A program made the translations under genes and the position numbers. This document shows, piece after piece, positions 6,519 through 14,293 of a stretch of DNA of 31,265 nucleotides. The stretch's first letter is position 1; each line of letters begins with the position of its first letter. The notes under the pieces were generated by a model. The model made no database searches, was not told the DNA's origin, and saw only the letters and a list, made by a program, of their open reading frames with translations. Source of the DNA: an uncultured Clostridium sp. (lineage in GTDB: Bacteria; Bacillota; Clostridia; Oscillospirales; Acutalibacteraceae); assembly GCA_902471875.1 (NCBI GenBank), contig CABRLN010000028.1, forward strand, positions 1 to 31,265, written 5' to 3'.

Positions 6519-6669
6519 ACAGAGTAGAAACTGATGCGTTTTACTAAACATCGATTGAAATCAAGACATCCGTTTTTTATCGGAGTTTAGTATATAGTGT
6601 TTTCCAAACGGGGAGTTGTTGGAAAAACGAAAGGCATTTGCCTGCGGTTGAGGTTTTGCATCCCGCTGT
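6519..6669 (+). ncRNA. THF riboswitch aptamer in the folE operon leader
   Basis: Conserved blocks match the folT copy: ACAGAGTAGAAAC (from 6519), CCAAACGGGGAGTTGTTGG (about 6604-6622), then GGTTTTGCATCCCGCTGTT (about 6652-6670). P1 forms from ACAG 6519-6522 and CTGT 6666-6669. This copy is about 40 bases longer than the folT one because of an extra stem, with TACTAAAC and GTTTAGTA as its arms. It should sense tetrahydrofolate and switch off its own synthesis operon. Confidence 0.88.
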
Positions 6670-6703
6670 TAGTCATTTTAACAATAACAAATTGTTGATT
6701 TAT

Positions 6704-6732
6704 CGGGATAGCAGTAGCTATTCCGTTTTTTT
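6704..6732 (+). terminator. Riboswitch-controlled terminator before folE
   Basis: CGGGATAGC (6704-6712) pairs with GCTATTCCG (6717-6725) around AGTA, followed by seven Ts. The CGGGAT of its 5' arm is exactly complementary to ATCCCG in the 3' strand of the aptamer, so aptamer folding and terminator formation versus antiterminator are mutually exclusive choices. Confidence 0.87.
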
Positions 6733-6749
6733 ATGTAAGGAGAATGGTT

Positions 6750-7307
6750 ATGGTTGACCAAAAAAAAATTCAGAAAGCAATCACCCTGCTTTTAGAGGCT
6801 ATTGGTGAAGACGTAAATAGAGAAGGTTTAGTTGAAACACCCGAGCGTGTTGCCAGAATGTATGCAGAACTAACTGCAGGCTATGATGATGATGCAAAAA
6901 TTCACCTTAGCAAGGTTTTTACAGCCACAAATGCTGAGGTTGTACTTGAAAAAGATATTAACTTTCATTCCCTGTGTGAACATCATATATTGCCCTTTTT
7001 CGGTAAGGTTCACATTGCCTATATTCCTGACGGAAAAGTAGTAGGTATAAGCAAGCTTGCCCGTGTGGTGGAAGTTTTTGCAAGGCGGCTTCAAATTCAG
7101 GAACAGCTTACAAACCAAATTGCAAACGCTATAAGTCATGAGCTGTCCCCAAAGGGAGTGCTGGTTATTATTGAGGCTGAGCACACCTGTATGACAATGA
7201 GAGGTATTAAAAAAATTGGCAGTAAAACCATTACCATGTCTGCAAGAGGTGTTTTTAAAGACAACCTTGGTTTACAAAAAAATGTTCAGGAGTTAATTAA
7301 TCTGTGA
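6750..7307 (+). CDS. folE: GTP cyclohydrolase I
   Basis: FolE opens the GTP ring to make 7,8-dihydroneopterin triphosphate, the first step of folate synthesis. The 185-residue protein has the expected length. Zinc ligands are visible in CEHHILPFFG (C76, H79) and EHTCMTMRG (C147); GISKLARVVEVFARRLQIQE is the family's central helix. I choose the ATG at 6750 because AAGGAG (6737-6742) lies seven bases upstream; the in-frame ATG at 6744 is only one base from it. It is the first gene of a five-gene operon behind a THF riboswitch and overlaps the next gene by four bases. Confidence 0.96.
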   Translation: MVDQKKIQKAITLLLEAIGEDVNREGLVETPERVARMYAELTAGYDDDAKIHLSKVFTATNAEVVLEKDINFHSLCEHHILPFFGKVHIAYIPDGKVVGISKLARVVEVFARRLQIQEQLTNQIANAISHELSPKGVLVIIEAEHTCMTMRGIKKIGSKTITMSARGVFKDNLGLQKNVQELINL

Positions 7308-7780
7308 TTAAAATTAATAATATTTTACAAAATACTACTTTTCTTAACCATATGGAAGAGATAATAAAAGCCGAAGAGCAAAGAATTTTTTGCAACCACC
7401 AAATCGACCATTTGCTTGATGTAGCCAGGATTATGTACATCAATAATCTCGAAAGCACGTTGAATATTAATAAAGAAATAATCTACGCTGCGGCCCTGCT
7501 TCACGACATTGGAAGAGGTACGGCATATAAAAAAGGCACAGATCACGCAATAGAAAGTGCAAATATAGCCAAGGATATTTTGCAGGAATGTGGTTTTAAC
7601 AGAGAAGAAACAAAAAATATCCTCTTTGCCATTACCCATCACAATGATAATGTCAAGGGGCATGCTTTGTGCACTTTATTAAGAAAGGCTGACAAAGAAA
7701 GCCGCAACTGCTTTATGTGCTCTGCCTTTGAAGAGTGCAACTGGAGCGATGAAAAAAAGAACAAGAGAGTAACAGTATGA
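7304..7780 (+). CDS. HD-domain phosphohydrolase-like protein within the folate operon
   Basis: This 158-residue protein has an HD metal-dependent hydrolase fold: a first His in NHQIDHLLDVAR (H36), the HD pair in LLHDIGRG (H67/D68) and THHND (about 111-115). A Cys-rich tail, CxxCxxxxxC at 136-145 followed by Trp, may bind another metal. The GTG start overlaps the folE stop and has AGGAG upstream; its own end overlaps folP by ATGA. Being embedded in the operon suggests a folate role. The pathway needs removal of the phosphates from dihydroneopterin triphosphate, and no Nudix or alkaline phosphatase gene is here, so this protein may do that. This assignment is inference; HD proteins act on many phosphorylated substrates. 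Confidence 0.85.
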   Translation: MIKINNILQNTTFLNHMEEIIKAEEQRIFCNHQIDHLLDVARIMYINNLESTLNINKEIIYAAALLHDIGRGTAYKKGTDHAIESANIAKDILQECGFNREETKNILFAITHHNDNVKGHALCTLLRKADKESRNCFMCSAFEECNWSDEKKNKRVTV

Positions 7781-8595
7781 TAATTGGAAATAAAGAATTT
7801 GACACAAAAAACAATGTGTACATTATGGGAATTTTAAATGTAACTCCCGACTCATTTTCTGACGGCGGAAACTTCAACAACATTGACAAAGCTTTGTTCC
7901 ACACAGAAGAAATGCTTACACAGGGTGCAGATATTATTGATGTTGGCGGTGAATCCACCAGACCAAATCACACAAGAATTACTGACGAAGAAGAGATTGA
8001 AAGAGTCTATCCCATTTTGTCTGCTATTAAAAAACGTTTTGATGTTCCTCTTTCTTTAGACAGCTATAAAGGTCAGGTTGTTAAAGAAAACCTTTGCCAT
8101 ATTGACTTGGTAAACGACATTTGGGGACTAAAGTATGACGACAAAATGCCACAGATAGTAGCAGAGGCTAACATCCCATACTGCTTAATGCACAACAGAG
8201 CTAATCAAAACTATAGCAACTTCTTTGAAGATTTTATAGGTGACATAAATAAAAGCCTTGATATTGCCCATAACGCCGGCATAGCAAAGGAAAATATTAT
8301 CCTTGACGGTGGTGTTGGCTTTGCAAAAAATTATCAGCAGAATTTGCAAATAATTAACCGCACAAATGAGCTTTGCCAGCTGGGGTATCCCGTTATGATA
8401 GCAACTTCAAGAAAATCTGTCATTGGTCTTACCCTTGACAAAAATGTTAAAAATCGTGTAGCAGGAACAGTTGCAACCACCGTTGTAGGGATAATGAAGG
8501 GGGCATCCTTTGTCAGAGTACACGATATTACAGAAAATTGTGATGCAATCAAAATGACAAAATCTATTTTGGAGGAGTGCAAATGGATAAAATAA
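7777..8595 (+). CDS. folP: Dihydropteroate synthase
   Basis: FolP joins 6-hydroxymethyl-dihydropterin diphosphate to p-aminobenzoate, the step blocked by sulfonamides. The 272-residue TIM-barrel protein shows the signature loops: MGILNVTPDSFSDGG (17-31), DVGGESTRP, LSLDSYK, NDIWG and the end VRVHD. Two usual positions differ. The pterin-loop phrase commonly read as DPGIGFGK is DGGVGFAK here (Lys retained), and the common GxSRKS phrase is ATSRKS. These look like lineage variation rather than loss of activity. It overlaps the HD gene by four bases and the folB-folK fusion by 13, so it is translated from the same message. No p-aminobenzoate synthesis genes are nearby. Confidence 0.95.
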   Translation: MIIGNKEFDTKNNVYIMGILNVTPDSFSDGGNFNNIDKALFHTEEMLTQGADIIDVGGESTRPNHTRITDEEEIERVYPILSAIKKRFDVPLSLDSYKGQVVKENLCHIDLVNDIWGLKYDDKMPQIVAEANIPYCLMHNRANQNYSNFFEDFIGDINKSLDIAHNAGIAKENIILDGGVGFAKNYQQNLQIINRTNELCQLGYPVMIATSRKSVIGLTLDKNVKNRVAGTVATTVVGIMKGASFVRVHDITENCDAIKMTKSILEECKWIK

Positions 8596-9392
8596 CCATA
8601 AGCGGCATTGAATTTTTTGCCTATCACGGTGTGCTTGAAAGTGAAAAGAAAAGCGGACAGCTTTTTACTGTTGACTGTAGTTTTGAAATTGACACCTCTC
8701 TTTGTAATGATAATTTAGATAGAACTGTAAACTATGCAGACGTAACTACAGAGATAGTGAGCTTTGCCACAGAGAACAGGTATGACCTTATTGAAACTCT
8801 ATCCAATAACCTTGCAAAAGATATTTTGCTGAAATTTTCATTAATTAAAAATGTAACTATAACCATTCACAAACCAAACGCTCCTATTCCTGCAAGATTT
8901 GATGATATAAAGTTGAGTGTTACAAGGGGATGGAAAACCTGCTATCTGGCAATTGGTTCAAATCTTGGCAAACGTGAGGAACACCTTGACTTTGCCTGGA
9001 AAGAAGTTGAAAATCACAATGAAATCAGGGGAATTTGCAAATCTGATTACATAGAAACAAAACCCTATGGTGTTCTAGACCAGCCTGACTTTTTAAACGG
9101 TGCAATAAAAATAAAAACCATACTCACCCCCTATGAACTATTGGAATTTTGCAATAAAACAGAAAAGTTGTGTGGCAGAGTAAGAACAAGGCATTGGGGT
9201 GAAAGAACCCTTGATGTGGATATTTTAATGTATGATGATATTGTGCTTTTCACAGATGAACTGATAATTCCTCATCCTGAAATGCATAAAAGGGATTTTG
9301 TCCTAAAACCACTTTCACAAATTGAGCCCTATTTAGTACATCCAATATTAAAAAACAACATTCTTGAACTGCTGAAAGGGATTGAACAATGA
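8583..9392 (+). CDS. folBK: Bifunctional dihydroneopterin aldolase / hydroxymethyldihydropterin pyrophosphokinase
   Basis: This 269-residue protein fuses two consecutive enzymes. Residues 1-115 are FolB, which cleaves dihydroneopterin to 6-hydroxymethyl-dihydropterin: the start MDKITISGIEFFAYHGV, a Glu in LIETLSNNLA (E71) and the catalytic Lys in HKPNAP (K97). Residues about 120-269 are FolK, which adds pyrophosphate from ATP: YLAIGSNLG, KPYGVLDQPDFLNGA, RHWGERTLDVDILMYDD with its metal-binding Asp pair, and IPHPEMHKRDFVLKPL. The start at 8583 is chosen because GGAGGAG at 8571-8577 has ideal spacing; a GTG two codons earlier lies within that site. It overlaps both neighbours. Such FolB-FolK fusions are known in Firmicutes. 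Confidence 0.95.
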   Translation: MDKITISGIEFFAYHGVLESEKKSGQLFTVDCSFEIDTSLCNDNLDRTVNYADVTTEIVSFATENRYDLIETLSNNLAKDILLKFSLIKNVTITIHKPNAPIPARFDDIKLSVTRGWKTCYLAIGSNLGKREEHLDFAWKEVENHNEIRGICKSDYIETKPYGVLDQPDFLNGAIKIKTILTPYELLEFCNKTEKLCGRVRTRHWGERTLDVDILMYDDIVLFTDELIIPHPEMHKRDFVLKPLSQIEPYLVHPILKNNILELLKGIEQ

Positions 9393-9886
9393 AATGTATT
9401 GTTGCTGTAGATAACATCTTTGGTATTGGAAAAGGAAATGATTTGCTTTTTCATATTCCTGCTGATTTAAAAAAATTTAAAGAAATAACTACAGGCAAGG
9501 TTGTTGTTATGGGAAAAAATACTCTCCTGTCCTTGCCCAACAAACAACCCTTGCCCAACAGAACAAATATTGTTTTAAGTACTACGCTGCATAGGGATGA
9601 CTGCGTAATATGTCCCTCTTTAACTGATCTTTGGAAAGTTCTTAATCCCTACAACAGTGATGATGTTATTGTTATTGGCGGAGAAAAAGTTTACAAACAA
9701 CTACTCCACCACTGCACCACAGCCTATGTTACCAAAGTATGTGCACAAGAAAATGCCACCTGCTTTTTTCCTAACATTGACTTAATGGATAATTGGTACT
9801 TGACAAATAAAGGTCCAAAGCAAAGATATAATAATTTGGAGTATTATTTTTGCAAATACAAAAATAATGATGTTTTAGGTAAATAA
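9389..9886 (+). CDS. folA: Dihydrofolate reductase
   Basis: FolA reduces dihydrofolate to tetrahydrofolate with NADPH. This 165-residue protein has the expected length and motifs: the start KCIVAVDNIFGIGKGND, HIPADLKKFK with the catalytic Asp (D26), GKVVVMGKNTLLSLP, PLPNRTNIVLS and VIVIGGEKVYKQLL. One oddity is Phe (F21) where most bacterial enzymes have Trp near the active site (LPW becomes LLF). The ATG overlaps the previous stop (ATGA). It is the last gene of the operon. No folC (dihydrofolate synthase) or thyA is present in the window, so those steps are encoded elsewhere. A terminator follows at 10009-10035. Confidence 0.94.
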   Translation: MKCIVAVDNIFGIGKGNDLLFHIPADLKKFKEITTGKVVVMGKNTLLSLPNKQPLPNRTNIVLSTTLHRDDCVICPSLTDLWKVLNPYNSDDVIVIGGEKVYKQLLHHCTTAYVTKVCAQENATCFFPNIDLMDNWYLTNKGPKQRYNNLEYYFCKYKNNDVLGK

Positions 9887-9956
9887 CGTAACTAAAATTT
9901 TATTTAAATCATCTTATGTTAGTTTCTTTAATTCTAACATAGGAAATTCTTTTTTC

Positions 9957-10006
9957 TTTAGGTTCTAATGTAAGCAGATGTGGGGACAATTCCCTTACTC
10001 GCACCA
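9957..10006 (+). pseudogene. Decayed 3' half of tRNA-Leu(UAG)
   Basis: From the first base of the anticodon loop (TTTAGGTTCTA) through the CCA end, this stretch repeats tRNA-Leu 6095-6147 with scattered substitutions and two short deletions. The match goes on through the terminator; counted by hand, about 72 of 84 aligned columns agree. The 5' half is absent, so it cannot make a tRNA. Starting exactly at the anticodon loop and running to the 3' end is the footprint left when an integrative element inserts into a tRNA gene. Confidence 0.85.
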
Positions 10007-10008
10007 CT

Positions 10009-10035
10009 AAAAAGCTCGATAAAATCGAGCTTTTT
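10009..10035 (+). terminator. Terminator after the folate operon (copy of the tRNA-Leu terminator)
   Basis: AAAAAGCTCGAT (10009-10020) and ATCGAGCTTTTT (10024-10035) form a perfect 12-bp stem with a 3-base loop ending in Ts. It is nearly identical to 6152-6180 and was duplicated along with the tRNA fragment. Confidence 0.85.
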
Positions 10036-10056
10036 CTTGTTTAATAAAAAATATCC

Positions 10057-10092
10057 CGTCATACACAATCCTATTTCATAATGTGTATGACG
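10057..10092. terminator. Bidirectional terminator between the folate operon and glgP
   Basis: An 11-bp perfect stem, CGTCATACACA (10057-10067) with TGTGTATGACG (10082-10092), is followed by TTCTTTTT on the plus strand and has an A/T-rich run on the other side. It separates the plus-strand folate operon from the minus-strand glucan/GDP-sugar array. The rest of 10093-10326 is AT-rich without recognisable features. Confidence 0.7.
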
Positions 10093-10326
10093 TTCTTTTT
10101 ACCTATGTTATGTAAATAATTTTTCTCTTTCCTTATGATTAAATTGGAATATCAAGTTATCATCTTATTTTCCATACACTACAATATGTTCAATAAATTT
10201 TTGAGTTAATATTTTGCACACTCTTTAAATCTATTACCATAATAAAATACTGCATTATCAAAATTATCAATTAATTTATTTTATATGTACAAGATTTTAT
10301 CGTTTATTTATGTTTTTTATTATCTG

Positions 10327-12750
10327 TCAAAGCTTCCACAATTCATGAGCATATTCCAAAATTGTTCTGTCTGAGGAAAATTCACCTGCACGTGCTGTAT
10401 TCAAAAAACATTTTCTGCCAAATGACATTCTATCGCTATAATCAATGTTTGCTCTAATCTTTGCATTTACGTAAGAATGCCAATCTAACAGTAAATAATA
10501 ATTATCAGCCTTATGCCAACTTGTTCCATAAATAAGAGAATGGTGCAATTCTTTAAAGCTGCCTTCACCTGTTGCACCTCCATCGTCAAAAGTACCGTCA
10601 ATAAGAGTGTCTATTACTTTTCTGATAACCACATCACTCTCATAAATTTTCTTTGGATTATATGCATTATTTTTCTCAAGTATATTAATATCTTCTACTT
10701 TTGCGCCAAAAACATATTCGTTCTCTTTATCTGCCTGCTGAATAATTTCAACATTTGCACCATCATATGTTCCTAATGTAACTGCACCATTCAGCATAAA
10801 TTTCATATTTCCTGTACCAGAAGCTTCTGTACCTGCTGTAGATATTTGTTCAGAAATATCCGCTGCCGGATAAATTTTTTCGCCATAAGACACATTAAAG
10901 TTTGAAACAAAAACAACCTTAAGCTTATCATTAACTTCTTTATCATTGTTAATAAGTTCAGCAATCTCGTTAATATATTTAATAATTGCTTTTGCCCTTG
11001 CATAACCCGGAGCCGCCTTTGCACCAAAAATAAAAGCTGTAGGATTCCAGTTTTTTAATTCTCCGCTTTTAAGTTTGAAGTAAATATCCATAATAGAAAA
11101 AGCATTAAGGAGTTGTCTTTTGTATTCATGCATACGCTTAACCTGAATATCAAAAATGAAATTCGGGTCAACATATATGTTGTCATAACGCTGAATATAA
11201 TTGGAAAGCTGTTTCTTTTTCTCATCTTTAATTGAGTTAAAGCAAATTATCATATCATCATCAATAATAGATTCAAGCTTACTTAACTCGCTTAAGTCTT
11301 TCAACCAACCACTTCCAATTTTATCTGTTATGAAGTTTGACAATTCCGGGTTACAAAGACCAAGCCAACGGCGTTGTGTAATGCCGTTTGTCTTATTCTG
11401 AAAACGTTCAGGGTACAATGCATACCAATCTCTTAGAACGTCATTTTTCAAAATTTCCGAATGAATCCAAGCAACTCCATTGATGTGACTTGATACATAT
11501 GCTGCAAGCCTTGCCATATGGACAACACCGTCATCTATAATTTTCATATTATCAAACTGTATTTTAGAATGCTTATCTTTCTGAACAAACGGTTCCAAAT
11601 CCGATACATCTGTATTCTGCATAGAAATATTAAATCCTTTTGACACAAGTTCATTTATAAGATGATTATTAATCATTTCAATATACTTATAAACTTCGGG
11701 AATAACATTCTGCATAAGTGAAATACTCCATTTTTCAAGAGCCTCTGACATAACTGTATGATTAGTATAATTGAATGTTTTCTGTGCAATTTTAAATGCG
11801 TCATCAAAGTTAAGCCCTTCCTCAACAAGAAGCCTTATTAGCTCAGGAATTGCAATAACAGGGTGTGTATCATTAAGTTGAATTGCAGCATGATGTGAAA
11901 ATTTACTGAAATTATTACCGTAAATCATTTTATACCTTTTAATAACATCTTGAAGAGAAGCACTGCAAAAAAAGTATTGCTGTTTTAAACGAAGAATCTT
12001 TCCTTCATTTGAATTATCATTCGGGTACAAAACCTTAGAAATATTCTCAGCGGCATTTTTGTCTGCAACAGCTTGAATATAGTCGCCATCATTAAAGGCA
12101 AGAAAATTAAAATTACATTCTGCTTCAGCCTGCCATAACCTCAGGGTGTTAATATTTTCGGTACCATAACCAATAATTGCCATATCATAAGGTACAGCCT
12201 TTACTGTCTGATCTGCAAAATGGACAAGAACCGTGTCATCTTCGCAGCGTATACTCCATGGGTCATCAAATTTTTGCCAATCATCTGCTTCTTCCACCTG
12301 AAAACCATCTTTAATAAGCTGCTTAAACAGACCATATTTGTAACGAATTCCGTAACCATCTAAAGGAATATCGTGTGTGGCTGCACTGTCAAGAAAACAG
12401 GCCGCAAGACGTCCAAGTCCTCCATTTCCAAGAGCCGCATCATCAATTTCTTCAAGCTGATTAATGTCAATACCTTTTTCTGCTAGAAGATTTTTAATTT
12501 CGTCCAAAACGTCCATACAATAAAGATTATTATACATCATACGTCCCATAAGAAATTCAGCTGACAAATAATATGCACGGCGTGTTTTTGAATGTATTTT
12601 TTTTGATTTTTCCCATCTGTCATAAATTTCGGACATTATAACTCGCCCCAATATCAAATGCAATTCTGTAGGAGAAAGCTCCTCTATTTTTTTACAGTAT
12701 TGACTTTTTGCAAATTCTTCAAGATTTGTCATTACTCTGTTTTTGTTCAT
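10327..12750 (-). CDS. glgP: Glycogen/maltodextrin phosphorylase
   Basis: GlgP releases glucose-1-phosphate from the non-reducing ends of alpha-1,4-glucans with inorganic phosphate. The 807-residue length is standard for the GT35 family. Visible signatures are RRAYYLSAEFLMGR, GNGGLGRLAACFLDS, NDTHPVIAIPELIR, NGITQRRWL and the cofactor block EASGTGNMKFMLNGA, where K650 holds pyridoxal phosphate. There is no signal peptide, so it acts in the cytoplasm. It is the last gene of a 13-gene minus-strand array, three bases after malQ, with GGAGGA inside the malQ end. Its product can enter the phosphoglucomutase encoded at the start of the same array. No glycogen synthesis genes (glgA, glgB, glgC) are in the window. 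Confidence 0.96.
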   Translation of the reverse strand: MNKNRVMTNLEEFAKSQYCKKIEELSPTELHLILGRVIMSEIYDRWEKSKKIHSKTRRAYYLSAEFLMGRMMYNNLYCMDVLDEIKNLLAEKGIDINQLEEIDDAALGNGGLGRLAACFLDSAATHDIPLDGYGIRYKYGLFKQLIKDGFQVEEADDWQKFDDPWSIRCEDDTVLVHFADQTVKAVPYDMAIIGYGTENINTLRLWQAEAECNFNFLAFNDGDYIQAVADKNAAENISKVLYPNDNSNEGKILRLKQQYFFCSASLQDVIKRYKMIYGNNFSKFSHHAAIQLNDTHPVIAIPELIRLLVEEGLNFDDAFKIAQKTFNYTNHTVMSEALEKWSISLMQNVIPEVYKYIEMINNHLINELVSKGFNISMQNTDVSDLEPFVQKDKHSKIQFDNMKIIDDGVVHMARLAAYVSSHINGVAWIHSEILKNDVLRDWYALYPERFQNKTNGITQRRWLGLCNPELSNFITDKIGSGWLKDLSELSKLESIIDDDMIICFNSIKDEKKKQLSNYIQRYDNIYVDPNFIFDIQVKRMHEYKRQLLNAFSIMDIYFKLKSGELKNWNPTAFIFGAKAAPGYARAKAIIKYINEIAELINNDKEVNDKLKVVFVSNFNVSYGEKIYPAADISEQISTAGTEASGTGNMKFMLNGAVTLGTYDGANVEIIQQADKENEYVFGAKVEDINILEKNNAYNPKKIYESDVVIRKVIDTLIDGTFDDGGATGEGSFKELHHSLIYGTSWHKADNYYLLLDWHSYVNAKIRANIDYSDRMSFGRKCFLNTARAGEFSSDRTILEYAHELWKL

Positions 12751-12753
12751 TGA

Positions 12754-14244
12754 TTATTTATCCTCCAGTCGGCTATACATACTAATCATTTTTCTTAATT
12801 TATCTGCCAGCTCTTTTGTAAGAACATCTTTTTCCATTCTCCAAAGCCAGTTTCCGCCTAAAGTAGAAGGCACATTAAATCTTGCTTCACTTCCAAGTCC
12901 TAAAATATCTTGCATTTGAATAATTGCATAGTTACTTACACTGGCATAGGCTGTACGAATAAGCCCCCAGTTAAGTCCTTCTTCTTCAGTAAGATTACAG
13001 TAATTTTTGGCAAACTGTACATCCTCCGTGCAGGCATGCTCAAACCAACCCATAACAGTGTCATTATCATGTGTTCCTGTATATACTACTGTATTTGGTA
13101 CATAACAATGTGGCAAATGATTGCTGTCTCCTGCACTGTCAAACGCAAATTCCAAAACTTTCATTCCCGGATAACCTGAGGCTTCCATTAACTTATGCAT
13201 ACTATCAGTTACAAAACCTAAATCCTCAGCAATAATAGAAACATTTCCAAGTTTTTCTTTCATTAAAGAAAAAAATTCAATTCCAGGACCTTCCATCCAA
13301 TCTCCTATAACAGCATTTTCTGCAGGATATGGAATGGCATAGTAGGCGTCAAATGCTCTAAAATGGTCAATTCGTGTAATATCAAATAATTTTTCTGCAC
13401 TGGCTATGCGGTCAAACCACCATTTATAGTCAGTCTTTTTCAAGTAATTCCAGTCATACAACGGATTACCCCACAATTGTCCAAGCTTTGAAAAATAATC
13501 AGGAGGACAGCCTGCTACTCTAACAGGATTATATTGTTCGTCCAACCAAAATACATTTGGATTTGCCCAGACATCTGCACTGTCCATTGCTACATATATC
13601 GGCATATCCCCAATAAGCTTTATACCTAAATTATTTACATAGCTGCGAAAATTTTTCCATTGACTGTAAAAAAGAAATTGAACAAATTTCCAAAACTTAA
13701 TATCATTTTCTAATTGCTTTTTATATTTTTTTATTGCCTGTGGTTTTCGTATGCGAATATCATTATCCGGCCATTTTGTCCAAGGCTGCATTTCAAAATA
13801 ATTCTTTAATGCCATATATAAAGAATAATCTTCAAGCCAATTTTCGTTTTCAATAATAAATTGTTCAAATTTATTTTGACTGTAATTTGCAAATCGTTTA
13901 AAGGCAATACGCAATACAGCAAAACGGTTTTGATATATCTTTGCATAATTAACTTTGTCCGATTGATCCATCCAATCTTTATTATTTAAATCATCTTCTG
14001 TCAATAAACCATCTTCTATTAAAAAATCCAGGTCTATCATATATGGATTTCCTGCATAGTTAGAAAAAGATTGATAAGGAGAATCTCCGTAGCCTGTTGG
14101 ACAAACAGGCAAAATTTGCCAAACAGTATTTCCCGAGGCTTTTAAAAAATCTGCAAATTTATATGCCTCTTCTCCAATTGTCCCTATCCCATAACGAGAT
14201 GGTAATGCCGTAATAGGCATTAATATTCCTGCACATCTTGACAT
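12754..14244 (-). CDS. malQ: 4-alpha-glucanotransferase (amylomaltase), first copy
   Basis: MalQ moves maltodextrin segments between chains, turning short oligosaccharides into longer ones that phosphorylase can use. The 496-residue protein is a typical short GH77 enzyme: SRCAGILMPITALPSRYGIG at the start, then GDMPIYVAMDSADVW, the catalytic Asp in RIDHFRAFDAYYAIP, the Glu in IIAEDLGF and the transition-state block YTGTHDNDT. GGAGG precedes the ATG. It sits just before glgP, a usual pairing for glucan use. A second, divergent GH77 gene lies at 20805-22331 in the same array. Confidence 0.95.
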   Translation of the reverse strand: MSRCAGILMPITALPSRYGIGTIGEEAYKFADFLKASGNTVWQILPVCPTGYGDSPYQSFSNYAGNPYMIDLDFLIEDGLLTEDDLNNKDWMDQSDKVNYAKIYQNRFAVLRIAFKRFANYSQNKFEQFIIENENWLEDYSLYMALKNYFEMQPWTKWPDNDIRIRKPQAIKKYKKQLENDIKFWKFVQFLFYSQWKNFRSYVNNLGIKLIGDMPIYVAMDSADVWANPNVFWLDEQYNPVRVAGCPPDYFSKLGQLWGNPLYDWNYLKKTDYKWWFDRIASAEKLFDITRIDHFRAFDAYYAIPYPAENAVIGDWMEGPGIEFFSLMKEKLGNVSIIAEDLGFVTDSMHKLMEASGYPGMKVLEFAFDSAGDSNHLPHCYVPNTVVYTGTHDNDTVMGWFEHACTEDVQFAKNYCNLTEEEGLNWGLIRTAYASVSNYAIIQMQDILGLGSEARFNVPSTLGGNWLWRMEKDVLTKELADKLRKMISMYSRLEDK

Positions 14245-14293
14245 AAAGTTACCTCCATTATAATCATTTCTATTACATTTGTTAAAAAATGTA

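Noticed and set aside
10803..11027. A 74-codon minus-strand frame inside glgP
   Set aside because: It is an alternative frame of the glgP coding sequence and lies across its cofactor-binding block.
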